64,000 nt of DNA, taken from IMG/VR virus record IMGVR_UViG_3300046530_000052, positions 1-64,000 of that record; one strand, 5' to 3'. The stretch is from a virus. The notes beneath the pieces are model-generated. The model searched no databases. It saw only the letters and a program-made list of their open reading frames with translations, and was not told the DNA's origin. Both the position numbers and the translations under genes were made by a program. Positions 19,601-27,713 of this stretch are shown here, in pieces (position 1 is the first letter of the stretch; every line of letters begins with the position of its first letter).

Positions 19601-21724
19601 ATCCTCGTCCATCCGATCACGACCATACTCAGTCTTGGTCATTCCCCATTCTTTCATCAGGTCATGATAGCCGCTGTTCCGTGCGACATCGATGTTACCT
19701 GCCAAGTCAGGAGCGAAGTTACCCAAACGGATCGCTTCATCAATGATCTTAGCCGCCAGTTCCCGACCAGACTCAGTTGGGAGGTAGGTAAGCTTGGCTT
19801 TACGCTGAACGTGGTCACCTTCCTTGAACTCATCGAAGATCTCATCCGTGATCCCGAAGTTACGTTGCATCAATCCACGGATCTCAGCAGCGTCGTTAGG
19901 GTTAAGGTGAGGAAGCTCCATGTAGTTGTACGGACTGAACCCTTTCTTACGGTCTGCCTGCTTAGCCATTTCCATAGCCAAAGCGTTAGCAGCCGATTCA
20001 GTCAGCTCCTTATTGGGATCCAACTGCTTAGAAGTACGCAACGCCATGTCAGCATAGTTACGGAAGTCGTTCTGCTGAAAGGTACGGTTAAACGCATCCG
20101 ATACCTTTTGACGATGGTCGATCAACTTACCCCGAACATAGTCGTAAGACCGTGCTTTAAGGGTGTCATCACCAGTACGGATCTTTTCCAGACTCAGTTC
20201 AATCGCGCCCAGCAAAGCAGGGATTGCTTCGTTAAGGGTACGGGAGTCCTGACGACGCCAGACCTCAGCCTCAAAGTTATCCTTCAAGGTACGACGTTGC
20301 AGGTTGTACTGAGTAGCGGTGCTGGAGTACATGTCGTCCAACACAGCAGATGTACCCTTGTTGACCGCATTGCGGGCAAAGGTCTTCATCTTCCACTCGT
20401 ACTTACCCATTGGTTTACCTTCGCCAGTGTGCTGGTCCAGGTAATCCTCGTACGTCATGTCGTCGTCTTGATAGAAATCATTCTTGTTGAAATCCACCAA
20501 GGTGTTAGCCATACCTTCAAGGTTAGCCAACCCGTAGTTCGTCACGTTACCCAAGTCTTCCAGACGAATGTAAGCATCTTCTGCTTTCTTCGCTGCTTCA
20601 GGGAAACGTTTCTTAAGCTTGTCCAGCGCAGCTTTCGCTTTACCGGTACGGAGCAGTCTAGGAAGGCTGCTAATGAACATACCAGCGGCAGCGTTACCCA
20701 TCATGCTACCGAAGTTGAAGTCCATCCCCTCGGTCATCTCAAGGGCCATGCGGAGGCTGCTGGCAATCTCACCAACACTACCTACTGCATCACTGCGAGC
20801 TGATTTACCAAAACGCTCACTGAAGTAATCCGCAACGCCACCGAACTGTCCTTTAACAGTAGTGAACACCGAGTCACGAATGCTCTTCTTAGCCGCTTGA
20901 CTGTGAGTGGTCTTCTCGTAATCAGACTTAGCCGAGTTAGTCGCAATAGCTTTCAACTCACGGATGATGCGGTGGTTGGAAGCTTCTTGGAACTTGTAGT
21001 ACTTGCTATCGGTCAAGAACGAACGAGCAGCCAGAGTCAAACGCATGGCATCGTTACGAGCCTGTACCTTGCGCTGGTAATCCAGGATCCCTTCCAAGAG
21101 CATGTTGCTCCGGACGAGTTGCTGGTTCATGACGGTCAGGCCACCGATGGTACGACCACCAATCTCTGCCATCATACCAATCTGTGCATTACCAACATCT
21201 ACTGCTGTTTCACGCTCAGCGATAGAGTTAGCGCCCGCTTGGTCGACGACGTCATTAACTTCGCCTTCCTCAACGGTTTGCATGGAGTCAGGGGTGTCGC
21301 TACGGTTACCTCCAGTGTTCTCCCAGCTGCTGTAATCGTTCTTACTGAACTCGATTAAACCGCCGGCGATTTTATTAGGAAAGGATTTCTGAAGCCTTTC
21401 ACCCGCACGTCTGGCCAGATACTGAAGGTCGTCCATCGACCCGTGGATCTCGCCCTGTAACTCTCGGGTCAGTTCACGACGCTTACGGTTCAGTTGGTCC
21501 AGTGTATTGAAGGCACGGGTCCAAGTTTTTGGAAGCACCATCTTCAGGGTATCGATACGAGCATCCGTATCCCCAACGGTCTTTTCTACGACGCCAGACA
21601 GAAAGCCAGTAGCAAAAGATCGGATGAAACCATGCTTCTCTGCTTTATCAAAATCTGAATCGAAGTCAATATCCCCATCAAAGGGATCATTGCCCCAATC
21701 ATAGTTGCCAACGTCATCAGCCAT
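13676..21724 (-). CDS. Giant virion protein (tape-measure-like) with GH19 and M15-type peptidoglycan-degrading domains
   Basis: A 2,682-aa protein. The N-terminal half is helical and polar. A glycine-rich hydrophobic region (about residues 1,395-1,600) resembles the membrane-inserting part of tape-measure proteins. Residues about 2,100-2,300 match GH19 chitinase-like muramidases: a helix ending NYETGG (catalytic Glu candidate), IANTVYGGG, then the signature YRGRGMVQLTGRANY. Residues about 2,390-2,500 look like a D-Ala-D-Ala carboxypeptidase-type (M15) zinc peptidase, with GLHPKGLAADF and GGHIHAGF supplying the H..D..H ligands. The last 170 residues are proline/glutamine-rich. phiKZ carries a comparable giant virion protein (gp181) with one lytic domain. 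It probably opens the host wall during DNA entry. Its start is 29 bp from the divergent RNA polymerase gene. Confidence 0.8.
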   Translation of the reverse strand: MADDVGNYDWGNDPFDGDIDFDSDFDKAEKHGFIRSFATGFLSGVVEKTVGDTDARIDTLKMVLPKTWTRAFNTLDQLNRKRRELTRELQGEIHGSMDDLQYLARRAGERLQKSFPNKIAGGLIEFSKNDYSSWENTGGNRSDTPDSMQTVEEGEVNDVVDQAGANSIAERETAVDVGNAQIGMMAEIGGRTIGGLTVMNQQLVRSNMLLEGILDYQRKVQARNDAMRLTLAARSFLTDSKYYKFQEASNHRIIRELKAIATNSAKSDYEKTTHSQAAKKSIRDSVFTTVKGQFGGVADYFSERFGKSARSDAVGSVGEIASSLRMALEMTEGMDFNFGSMMGNAAAGMFISSLPRLLRTGKAKAALDKLKKRFPEAAKKAEDAYIRLEDLGNVTNYGLANLEGMANTLVDFNKNDFYQDDDMTYEDYLDQHTGEGKPMGKYEWKMKTFARNAVNKGTSAVLDDMYSSTATQYNLQRRTLKDNFEAEVWRRQDSRTLNEAIPALLGAIELSLEKIRTGDDTLKARSYDYVRGKLIDHRQKVSDAFNRTFQQNDFRNYADMALRTSKQLDPNKELTESAANALAMEMAKQADRKKGFSPYNYMELPHLNPNDAAEIRGLMQRNFGITDEIFDEFKEGDHVQRKAKLTYLPTESGRELAAKIIDEAIRLGNFAPDLAGNIDVARNSGYHDLMKEWGMTKTEYGRDRMDEDKVWELFQQFVNDPNKRITRPDPQAEPYRRTRSFGNPFPTPDADVAPIGPKPTPDVTGPDAPDEFQETMKAMKASMDQVAENTKSTLLDGRSTNIGSYVDKLGERIDRTNAQLETLVTLATDRNGTLLKILEAKTVAAEDKLDETESAEVKAEKLSILDRLKQTSFKDIFNKGMDTLLKHEPLVLGGLLGGLAGMAIYNPKAAAIAGGGIAVAMAYGKFRSMALARKAMDDQDLYEEGSDIPILEAWKLRRGDYYDQLTGKAIDTWDAITGAVMDLSNNTVIGAKRLANKLFTEDNKEVFLAGLSKVRDLMVKAFKWFDPVGRIKGMMGKVAERFYQMDVYVEGESEPALYGNRFSKGHYYVKDSDGNFVSISGWNEITGAVYDKNGSVLITEEEYDAGLKTSMGLNINKLGKGAQVAKKWGLDLFNKAKEHAMPWAKKAMDKGKGALKADYTPIVSAVDRIYNLLLSHWGYEGYVPPTDPDAPIPAPVMGPPAPGPFPTPESDITVPVNPEAMDGTPKESEEDLVARRKLLKLRRQTPAPDFVGPMPFKTPTPEGGPEAEPPKPIITPADAPDDAPPRTWIFKRDYDDMKKRFPLMADEVEKYRKRYEDRQKEMNGEEADKPADTNDPDRLNSLADKKNKEYMKKEEEVQDAIIEIAKNFGFGEQRGQEQKERPKGLFAMIGSMIGGIATGIGQLTSFFTSGILWRGLSTLFSFASFGLRTFPKLLTGIGAIGSGIVALIKAGGIGGGPGGVLGGLGGGLGKVGLGLGISSAANAAMEAGYIDKDSGMGQTLDYAGNAVTAIGVGQMGLTALKWMGIGGGGTVGSMAMAGLRALPAVIGGLLSAPVAVGAAIVGGTMYKSWQLVKAMQPRQFLIRMTQYGLSDPNGDLAEKLLQIEEMLTEYVVIGNGKASLSQSAPIDKVVQMLTGTIPDKKGVSDALSWFNGRFKPVFMTYMACLDVVKIKSLKDYDKLRNGDVYRVAKQTHEAISLLVPFPYTITAKVDPENPILERETTIIRVNNYLAELKENSDTADRLAGVEPLAAVETVKGASVEALQQEKVRLETKLRDPNAEFEGWFGRSKAESRLNEVQGEIGKLNEAYKAGTAIAEIFVKDMLPDGRPIDMLTAIRLAAYGNDENIPWRVEAVLKLERYCEQYFKVNGDAAEFTGQIGDLFPQFKDAFRTEPGYAPTWCLWFKDRFLPVLTNYMIQVAKYRKGRPGVVWKSLSVTARYEIAKALVDSKVEVGAGLITSIWYVRAAPFKDGSSPDRSDKVDKMLQILSEASVTARLKDPEMEAGKTNAQTWANAISPHKTGGGFTEKYANTQDASQFKTGADAMRGGQFSTNGSPAGNISGLNGAFKTPENQFGFQPMSGDSSTDHLDMSGVTAQQGKDSGVSVPKKLAEQLVIREMMKQGFTDPRAIAEMLALTNYETGGYKRTVENMKYSTPEQLMKVFKEVRSIDQAKQLIAMGEVEIANTVYGGGKGASLGNKDPGDGYKYRGRGMVQLTGRANYEKYGKELGIDLVNKPELLSTDPNVMAQVAVAFFKNSKLLRGISEDGDFGKAAAGLNGGNALPDMQKRYALYMDYLKQIQEKTLGADDKFLAENSGSQTPTEMYGNTGPSEMKTPASYGGGATGAPAYTGGPAGGGGGAYSGTPQGGSDFANYGTEGNYTNTGAGSGLILKSEETTGGGAHHPGLEALCKIIQSRVPGFNRFTALNDRYHVEKGSKGLHPKGLAADFTLTMGAQGSQRAVAIVTEIMRGAGLSPSEYSVINEYMVKTAIGTGGHIHAGFKTPGAAEKFLQASGGTQPNGQDTTGAGGGMVQPTQQPGGSAPTGEPAAEVPAAQPQVPQQPRTMPTPPPPPVGEPKAPEGVGEPDDEFQGKPNLTGLPLPKDPRGPQPQATPEGYDANQRRNAAAGHDGSVVNDLLSGLKDIVGQNKKSDDEVKQLLAILVKTAQEGNTIAKSSSGGGDKDGYVSMN

Positions 21725-21753
21725 GTTGGTTATTCTCTTTAAAGGATAAAGTA

Positions 21754-23379
21754 ATGAAGCCCACTAACTTAACACTCTTAGACCCCCGGACGATTGTCCC
21801 GGGTGTCTTTAAACCTATTACGTCCACTGACGCGTTCGAAGGGATGACCCAGAACCTCAACGACGACGGTTTGTATTCCATTGAAATCTTTGGGAAAGTA
21901 GGGAGTAAGGAGCGGGATAAGACTGAAGCTTACATTGACGTAAAGCTCCCTATCTTCAACCCTACTTACCTCAAAGCCCTCATTTTGGTGAAAGCACTTT
22001 ACCAAGGAATTTTGAGAGGTGCGGAATACGCCGTCTTCGACGAGGAGAAGGGTGATTTCATAAAATCGAACATCCTCGAAGGGGAGTCCGGTTTTTCTTT
22101 CTTTGTCCGTAAATTAAAGGAGATTGTTTTCAGCACGACTGCTTCGTATAAGCGTGGTCAGCGTGTAAAACTCTTGATTGATTTCCGTGACATTGCGATG
22201 ACTGACAAGGTGTTGGTTATCCCTGCTGGTCTGCGTGATATTCAGTTCGGGGCTAACGGTGCTCCTACTGAACCGGAGATCACAGAGCTCTATCGCGCAC
22301 TGATCTTCCGTACTCGGGTAATCCTCGGTGGTAAGGGTGATTCCGAGAACCCTCTCTACGACAGCGTCCGGTGGGGTGTGCAGACTGCGTTCAACGATAT
22401 CGACCAATACCTCTTCGACCTGTTACAAGGCAAGGGCGGTATTCTCCAGCGTCGTATGTCGACACGTGGTGTGGTAGGCGGTACTCGTAACGTTATTACT
22501 GCTCGTAAAGTCAGCCGTAAGAACCTGAAGGCTCCAATGCTGGTTTCACCTAACTCGGTGGACATGGGCCTCTTCCAAGGCTTGCTGAACTATCAGTACG
22601 TCTGTGCTCACGGTGTCATGAACGAATACCTAACGAACGTCTTCACTATTGGTAACCAAAGCGCCAAGTTGGTGAACAAGAAGACATTGGAGTTTGAATA
22701 CGTTGAAGTAGCCCCGGCTATCGTGGACAAGTGGACCACCTTTACTGGGATCAACAAACTCTTCAACGGTTTCGCTGACGCTTCGATTCGTAACAAAGAG
22801 ATTGTTATTGACCATCGGTTCCTCATGCTGGTTTACGATGACGGTACTGATGTGTGTGTTCTGCATGACATCAACGATCTCCCTGAAGGTAAGGACAAGA
22901 AGTTCGTTAAACCTATTACCTACATGGAGTTCTTCTACCTCAGCTGCTACAAAGCGATTGGGGATCAGGTGAGTCAGCAGACACGTTACCCGATTATTGG
23001 TATTGGTTCGATCTTCCCTGCTGCGGTGAACCTTATCACAACCGAAGGTGCTGGCTCCCGGACTATCCGTGATCCGTACGACTGGTCTGAGCGTGATGTG
23101 TGTCACTCGTACCCGTCTCGTCGTGATAAGCAGGACTTCTTCGACGCAATGTCGGTTGACCCGTCTCGTGAAGCCGGCCTCGACTCTGACCACGACGGCG
23201 ACCAATTGAACAGTAACTCGGTCTGTGCAGAAGACAGTAAGGAACAAGTTAAGGAGTTGTTCGGTAAGCGTTCATACTACATCAGCGGGACTGGACGTTT
23301 CCTGTACGACCCTATTAACGAACCCATTCAATTCATGTTTAAATCTGCTACCAGTGGGTTAGAAGGACTTGAGCAATGA
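21754..23379 (+). CDS. DNA-directed RNA polymerase beta'-type subunit, N-terminal/catalytic part
   Basis: A 541-aa protein. Near the C-terminus (about residues 477-484) GLDSDHDGDQL reproduces the beta' active-site motif NADFDGD, with all three metal-binding aspartates kept. The N-terminal part (FGKVGSKERDKTEAYIDVKL) fits the region before the clamp in beta'. The protein ends soon after the catalytic motif, so the rest of beta' must be a separate gene elsewhere, as in phiKZ-type polymerases. It overlaps the beta gene by 4 bp (ATGA). Its position beside the giant tail protein recalls phiKZ gp180, a virion RNA polymerase subunit, suggesting this enzyme is packaged and transcribes early genes. 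The start has AAAGGATAAAGTA upstream. Confidence 0.8.
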   Translation: MKPTNLTLLDPRTIVPGVFKPITSTDAFEGMTQNLNDDGLYSIEIFGKVGSKERDKTEAYIDVKLPIFNPTYLKALILVKALYQGILRGAEYAVFDEEKGDFIKSNILEGESGFSFFVRKLKEIVFSTTASYKRGQRVKLLIDFRDIAMTDKVLVIPAGLRDIQFGANGAPTEPEITELYRALIFRTRVILGGKGDSENPLYDSVRWGVQTAFNDIDQYLFDLLQGKGGILQRRMSTRGVVGGTRNVITARKVSRKNLKAPMLVSPNSVDMGLFQGLLNYQYVCAHGVMNEYLTNVFTIGNQSAKLVNKKTLEFEYVEVAPAIVDKWTTFTGINKLFNGFADASIRNKEIVIDHRFLMLVYDDGTDVCVLHDINDLPEGKDKKFVKPITYMEFFYLSCYKAIGDQVSQQTRYPIIGIGSIFPAAVNLITTEGAGSRTIRDPYDWSERDVCHSYPSRRDKQDFFDAMSVDPSREAGLDSDHDGDQLNSNSVCAEDSKEQVKELFGKRSYYISGTGRFLYDPINEPIQFMFKSATSGLEGLEQ

Positions 23380-26300
23380 CGCCTATTCTTTATAACGACT
23401 TCTTCCGGACTATGGTCCTACGGAAGAAGCAGGATCTGGTTAATCCAGTTTTCCATGGCATCAGTGAAGTCAACTTACCGAAAAACAGCTTGCTGCAATT
23501 CGTTCCTAAGAACCCAGCTGATTACGGCCCAAGTAACAGTGAAGCGTTCATCAGCAACTATCCGGCGGAGATCTACATTGACTTCGTGCAGGACCTGCTG
23601 CATCCAGTAATGGGTAATGGTCGGGTCGCTACCTTCGATCTGAAGAAAGCGATCAGTAACTATCGTGCCGGTCATTACAACTACAACTGGACTCGTGACA
23701 TCACCACGGTGTACGAGAAGGAACGTGTACTGGTTGTCCGTAACTACGGCCTGATTCCTCATCGATTCATTTATCGTGCAAGTCTGTACGTGAACTATGA
23801 GAAGTACTACAACCAGATGGCGATGGTTATTGAGGGGATCAACAAGGAAGCCGAACGTGGGAACCGTCACCAGTTCCTGCGCATTGAGCTTCCACTGAAC
23901 CTGCCTAGCTTTACGGAGTTGTTCGACGACTACCGTTTGCTGATTAAGAGTTTTAAAGACGGGTTGCCAGTATTGAGCCCGCAAGTGATCGGCGCTACTA
24001 AAGCCGAGAACACTTATTGGTTACTAGACCTGTTGGGTTGGTTGTTGGGTCAGTCTGAGTTTACCCTGTTTGGGAAAATCAGCGAGAAGGCCTTGGGGGA
24101 TCTGCACTTCATCTTCACTTACCAAAGCAAGGCGCTGGTGTTGAAAGCCAGTCTTGTGAAGGAGTGGCTGGATGAGGTTGGTTTGAAACCCGGTCAAGAG
24201 TTTAAAACTCCCCTGCTGGAGCTGGAAGGACTGAAGAGTACCAAGCGGATGAACGTTGTGAAACGTTTCTACTTGGTCTTCCTTACCTTAACGAGAGACC
24301 TGGTTCCTGAGAAAGAAATTGCTAAAGAGGAACAAGGAAATGTCGGAATTGGAGGAGCCGGTGAAACCGGTAACCCGTCGGATTCCAAAGTGGATCCAGG
24401 AACGGCGGGAGAAACGTCGACAGGGCAACGGCAAGGCAACGGAAAAGACGGGAAGCTTCCTGGCTCGGGCCAGCCCCCTGACGCTGGTAATGATTCTGGT
24501 AATATCCTTGACATTTTCGCTAATGATGCGAAGAACGATCGAGGACTTCCTGAAGCCGAAGGAAGTGCGGGAACGGGAAGTATTGATGAAGGTGCTGCGG
24601 AATGGTCAGCCGAAGTAGCTGACGAGCTGCTGGAGGTTGAAGCTGCCGGCGGTGAGATCAATACCAGCAAGGTGGCTTTCCCTACTCCTGAGAGCGGCGT
24701 GAAGCTGTTGCTGGCTGAACGGGCTCGTGACGGTAAAGTGACTGTTAACGAGCAAGAGTTCTTCATGCGCAAAGGAACGCGCTACCAGCACATCGAGATG
24801 CCTAACGGTCAAACCTTCTGGGAGTACATTCAAGTCTCTCAAGAAGAACTCGATGGCTTGGCGAAGGAATCGAAGATCGAGGCTAACATCGCCACGGTTA
24901 CCGACGAGAGCATGATGTACAGTCGGGCGACTGAACTCAAGAACGGTTACGCCGCTAAGTTCTTGCAGAAAGATATCGGCTCCATGGCACTGGCTTTCCA
25001 GAACGCCGGCTTTGCAATGAACGACTACCGAGTTGAAAACCACAGCAGTGTGGAAGGTAGTTACAACGTTCACAGCATTCAGTTCCACCACGTTAACGGT
25101 GATCAGACAACTATCCATCCACGCTTCCCTGTGGTGAATGACGATGGCAGTTTCATCATTGACAGCGTTAAGCAGCACTTCCAGTTGCAGCGTAAGGAAC
25201 GAGTCTTCCGCAAGATCTCCTCGTGGGAAGTAGCGCTGACTACCTACTACGACCGTAAGCTGATGATTACCAGAAGTCGAAAAGTTGTCGACGATCTGGA
25301 GAAGTTCATGGTTAAACAGATTGCCCTGCAAAGCAAGGTTAAGAAGTACACCTTCAGTAAGGGCGGTAAGTTTGACCGTAGTTACAAAGCCCCTCGTATC
25401 TACTCCATGTTGGCTAAGCAGTACAAGTCCATCACGGTTGGCGATACGGTTCTGGATTTCAACGTAGCTGCACTGCTGGAGAAACATCCAGACTTCAAGA
25501 AGTACACCAAGGAGGATCGCTTCCTGATTGGTGTGAGTGGTGATGAACCACTGACCATCGATGACTACGGCAACCTCTACAAAGGGGATACCAGCACTGG
25601 TACCGTAGAAAGCCTGTTGGGTGTAGACCTGACCAAGGCTCCGTTGGAACATGCACTTATCAACATCAGTGGGTATCAATTCCCGTTGGGCGTTGTACTG
25701 TGCTACTACTTCGGCATTGATGAACTGTTGAAGGTTATTAAGGCCACGACTCGTAGCGTTCCTATCACTACCCGTCTGAAACTGGAAAGCGATGAGTTCG
25801 CGATCAAGTTCAACGACCAGTATCTGGTAATGAGTCGTCGTGAGAAACTGACCACCATGATTTTTGGTGGCATGCCTAAACTAACCAACATTAGTAACTT
25901 CAGTAAGTCGGACTTGAACAACAACACCATCTGGACTGCATTGATGGGTGATGCTCGGGTACGTCCTGCTCAGTTCCAAGAGATGAACAACCTTTATAAG
26001 CTGTTCCTTGACCCGATCGCTCGGGAAGAGTTGCGGAAGTACAAGTTGCCTGACTCGTTCCACTATCTGCTGATCGAGGCTGCTAAGGTCCTAGGGACCG
26101 ACTACAGTCGTCATGAGGTGGAGATTGAGGAACAACGCTTCGTGGGCTATGAGCGCTTCGCAGGGCTGTTCTATCGGGAGTTGTGTAAGGCTAACCGTCA
26201 GTTCCAGAACAAGGGCACTGGCCGTCGTCACAAACTGGACTTCAACCCGGATGCCGTTATCATCGCTATTGGTGAAGACAACTCCGGTCAACAGGTGGAA

Positions 26301-27710
26301 GAGGTTAACCCTGTTCACCAAGTGAAGGATCAGGAGGAGGTTACCTTTGGTGGTACTGGTGGTCGTAACGAGATTACTGTGGTTAAGCGAGCTCGTACCC
26401 AACTGGTCAGCTATCAGGGTCGTATCTCTGAGGCGAACAAGGACAGTGGCAAAGTTGGCTTCGTAACGTACACCAGTTCTGATCCAGCGGTTATCGACTA
26501 CCGTGGGAACATGGACCTGAACAAGCCACGGACTCCTTGTGGCGATGGTTCGGTTACCATGAACCTGATGTACGGCGGTCGTCACGATGATGCAAAACGT
26601 GCGGTGTTTACTTCGACGCAGTGGAGTCAGGCGATCAGTGCTAGCAACTATGGCATTGTGTCTCTCCGTACCGGTTATGAAAACGTTCTCCCTCACCGGA
26701 CTTCTGAGCTGTACAGTAAGGTTGCGAAAGCTAACGGTACTGTTACTGAAGTCAAAGACGACGAGTTGGTAATTACCTACGACGATAAGTCTGTGGACCG
26801 TTACCCGCTGGGCTTGTACGTCGGCGAAGCAAGTGGTGAATACCATCGACACACTCGTGTTACCGATATGAAAGTCGGTGATAGCTTCAAGAAGGGTGAC
26901 GTTGTTGGTTGGAACGACAACTGGTTCATGCGCGATCACTTCTGCCCGGGTCAAGTGGGTCTGAAAGGTGGGTTCATGGTTCGCGTAGGTCTGTTCGAGG
27001 ACCAAGACACCTATGAAGACTCCATCGCAATCAGCAGTCGGATTGCGAATGAAACACTGATCCCGTATATCAAACCTACCCCCTTCACGATGAACATTGG
27101 GTTTAACCTGGTCATGAGGGCTAAAGTAGGGGACGAGATCGAGCAAGACTCGATTTTATGCGATATTGAAGAACCGCATTTGGTGGAGGGAAATCATGAT
27201 GCTTCGTTTGTTGCTGAAGTGAACAAGCTGGGCATCAAGCAAGTCAGAGCGACACACCACGGGAAGATTGTGGATATCCGGGTACAGTACAACGGTGCTC
27301 TGGAAACCATGTCGGAATCGGTACGTCAGTTCGTTGCTAAAGCGAACAAGTTGACTAAGCGTCAGAACCAGATCGTCGGGAAGAATGTTGAAACTAACGC
27401 TGTGTCTGGTGTCTTTAACGTTAACCGTCCGAGCATCCAGCCCGATACCCTCTTGGTGATTTTCTTCGTAGAGTCCCTTGATGGTCGTACCCGTGCTGAC
27501 AAGTTCGTATTCGGTAACCAGCTCAAAGCCACGGCAGGTCGAATCATGACCAAGAAGATGTTCACCGAGGACAAGCAGGAGATCGATGCGAAAACGAGCT
27601 TTAAGGCACCTTTCAACCGGATGGTGATTTCCTTCCGCAACCGACTCATTGTGAACGAATGGTCTTTCCAATTCACGAAGCGAGCGATCGCCGTTTATCG
27701 AGGTAATTAA
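23376..27710 (+). CDS. DNA-directed RNA polymerase beta-type subunit
   Basis: A 1,444-aa protein. The C-terminal third carries beta hallmarks: a segment with DQDTYEDSIAISSRI (about residue 1,210; cellular beta has NFEDAI.IS), a HHGKIVDIRV segment, and RADKFVFGNQLKATAGRIM (about residues 1,375-1,393) at the place of the beta GDK...GNKG motif, followed by TEDKQEID and PFNRM. In the GNKG position the lysine is replaced by Q. The N-terminal 310 residues are followed by a glycine/serine/aspartate-rich linker (about 320-420), then the middle of the protein. Translation is coupled to the beta' part by ATGA. Overall length is similar to bacterial beta. The linker region also contains a convincing overlapping ORF in the +1 frame. 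Confidence 0.8.
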   Translation: MTPILYNDFFRTMVLRKKQDLVNPVFHGISEVNLPKNSLLQFVPKNPADYGPSNSEAFISNYPAEIYIDFVQDLLHPVMGNGRVATFDLKKAISNYRAGHYNYNWTRDITTVYEKERVLVVRNYGLIPHRFIYRASLYVNYEKYYNQMAMVIEGINKEAERGNRHQFLRIELPLNLPSFTELFDDYRLLIKSFKDGLPVLSPQVIGATKAENTYWLLDLLGWLLGQSEFTLFGKISEKALGDLHFIFTYQSKALVLKASLVKEWLDEVGLKPGQEFKTPLLELEGLKSTKRMNVVKRFYLVFLTLTRDLVPEKEIAKEEQGNVGIGGAGETGNPSDSKVDPGTAGETSTGQRQGNGKDGKLPGSGQPPDAGNDSGNILDIFANDAKNDRGLPEAEGSAGTGSIDEGAAEWSAEVADELLEVEAAGGEINTSKVAFPTPESGVKLLLAERARDGKVTVNEQEFFMRKGTRYQHIEMPNGQTFWEYIQVSQEELDGLAKESKIEANIATVTDESMMYSRATELKNGYAAKFLQKDIGSMALAFQNAGFAMNDYRVENHSSVEGSYNVHSIQFHHVNGDQTTIHPRFPVVNDDGSFIIDSVKQHFQLQRKERVFRKISSWEVALTTYYDRKLMITRSRKVVDDLEKFMVKQIALQSKVKKYTFSKGGKFDRSYKAPRIYSMLAKQYKSITVGDTVLDFNVAALLEKHPDFKKYTKEDRFLIGVSGDEPLTIDDYGNLYKGDTSTGTVESLLGVDLTKAPLEHALINISGYQFPLGVVLCYYFGIDELLKVIKATTRSVPITTRLKLESDEFAIKFNDQYLVMSRREKLTTMIFGGMPKLTNISNFSKSDLNNNTIWTALMGDARVRPAQFQEMNNLYKLFLDPIAREELRKYKLPDSFHYLLIEAAKVLGTDYSRHEVEIEEQRFVGYERFAGLFYRELCKANRQFQNKGTGRRHKLDFNPDAVIIAIGEDNSGQQVEEVNPVHQVKDQEEVTFGGTGGRNEITVVKRARTQLVSYQGRISEANKDSGKVGFVTYTSSDPAVIDYRGNMDLNKPRTPCGDGSVTMNLMYGGRHDDAKRAVFTSTQWSQAISASNYGIVSLRTGYENVLPHRTSELYSKVAKANGTVTEVKDDELVITYDDKSVDRYPLGLYVGEASGEYHRHTRVTDMKVGDSFKKGDVVGWNDNWFMRDHFCPGQVGLKGGFMVRVGLFEDQDTYEDSIAISSRIANETLIPYIKPTPFTMNIGFNLVMRAKVGDEIEQDSILCDIEEPHLVEGNHDASFVAEVNKLGIKQVRATHHGKIVDIRVQYNGALETMSESVRQFVAKANKLTKRQNQIVGKNVETNAVSGVFNVNRPSIQPDTLLVIFFVESLDGRTRADKFVFGNQLKATAGRIMTKKMFTEDKQEIDAKTSFKAPFNRMVISFRNRLIVNEWSFQFTKRAIAVYRGN
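24340..24618 (+). CDS. Candidate overlapping small membrane protein inside the RNA polymerase beta gene
   Basis: A 92-aa frame, +1 relative to the beta gene. The ATG is preceded by AACAAGGAA, a strong Shine-Dalgarno at proper spacing. The predicted protein has a basic N-terminus (residues 12-35), one hydrophobic segment at about 46-63 (PLTLVMILVISLTFSLMM), then a charged C-terminus. Its codons look ordinary for this phage (CTG, AAG, CGG), whereas the beta frame here is low-complexity and uses many GGA and other less common codons. That is the pattern expected if the small gene constrains the sequence. Topology (N-in, C-out) would suit an envelope or lysis-accessory protein; no family recognised. 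Confidence 0.5.
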   Translation: MSELEEPVKPVTRRIPKWIQERREKRRQGNGKATEKTGSFLARASPLTLVMILVISLTFSLMMRRTIEDFLKPKEVREREVLMKVLRNGQPK

Positions 27711-27713
27711 GTT

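Noticed and set aside
18908-20803. 631-codon frame antisense to the giant tail protein
   Set aside because: Shadow of the 2,682-aa gene; cysteine/histidine/valine-rich and without a ribosome site.
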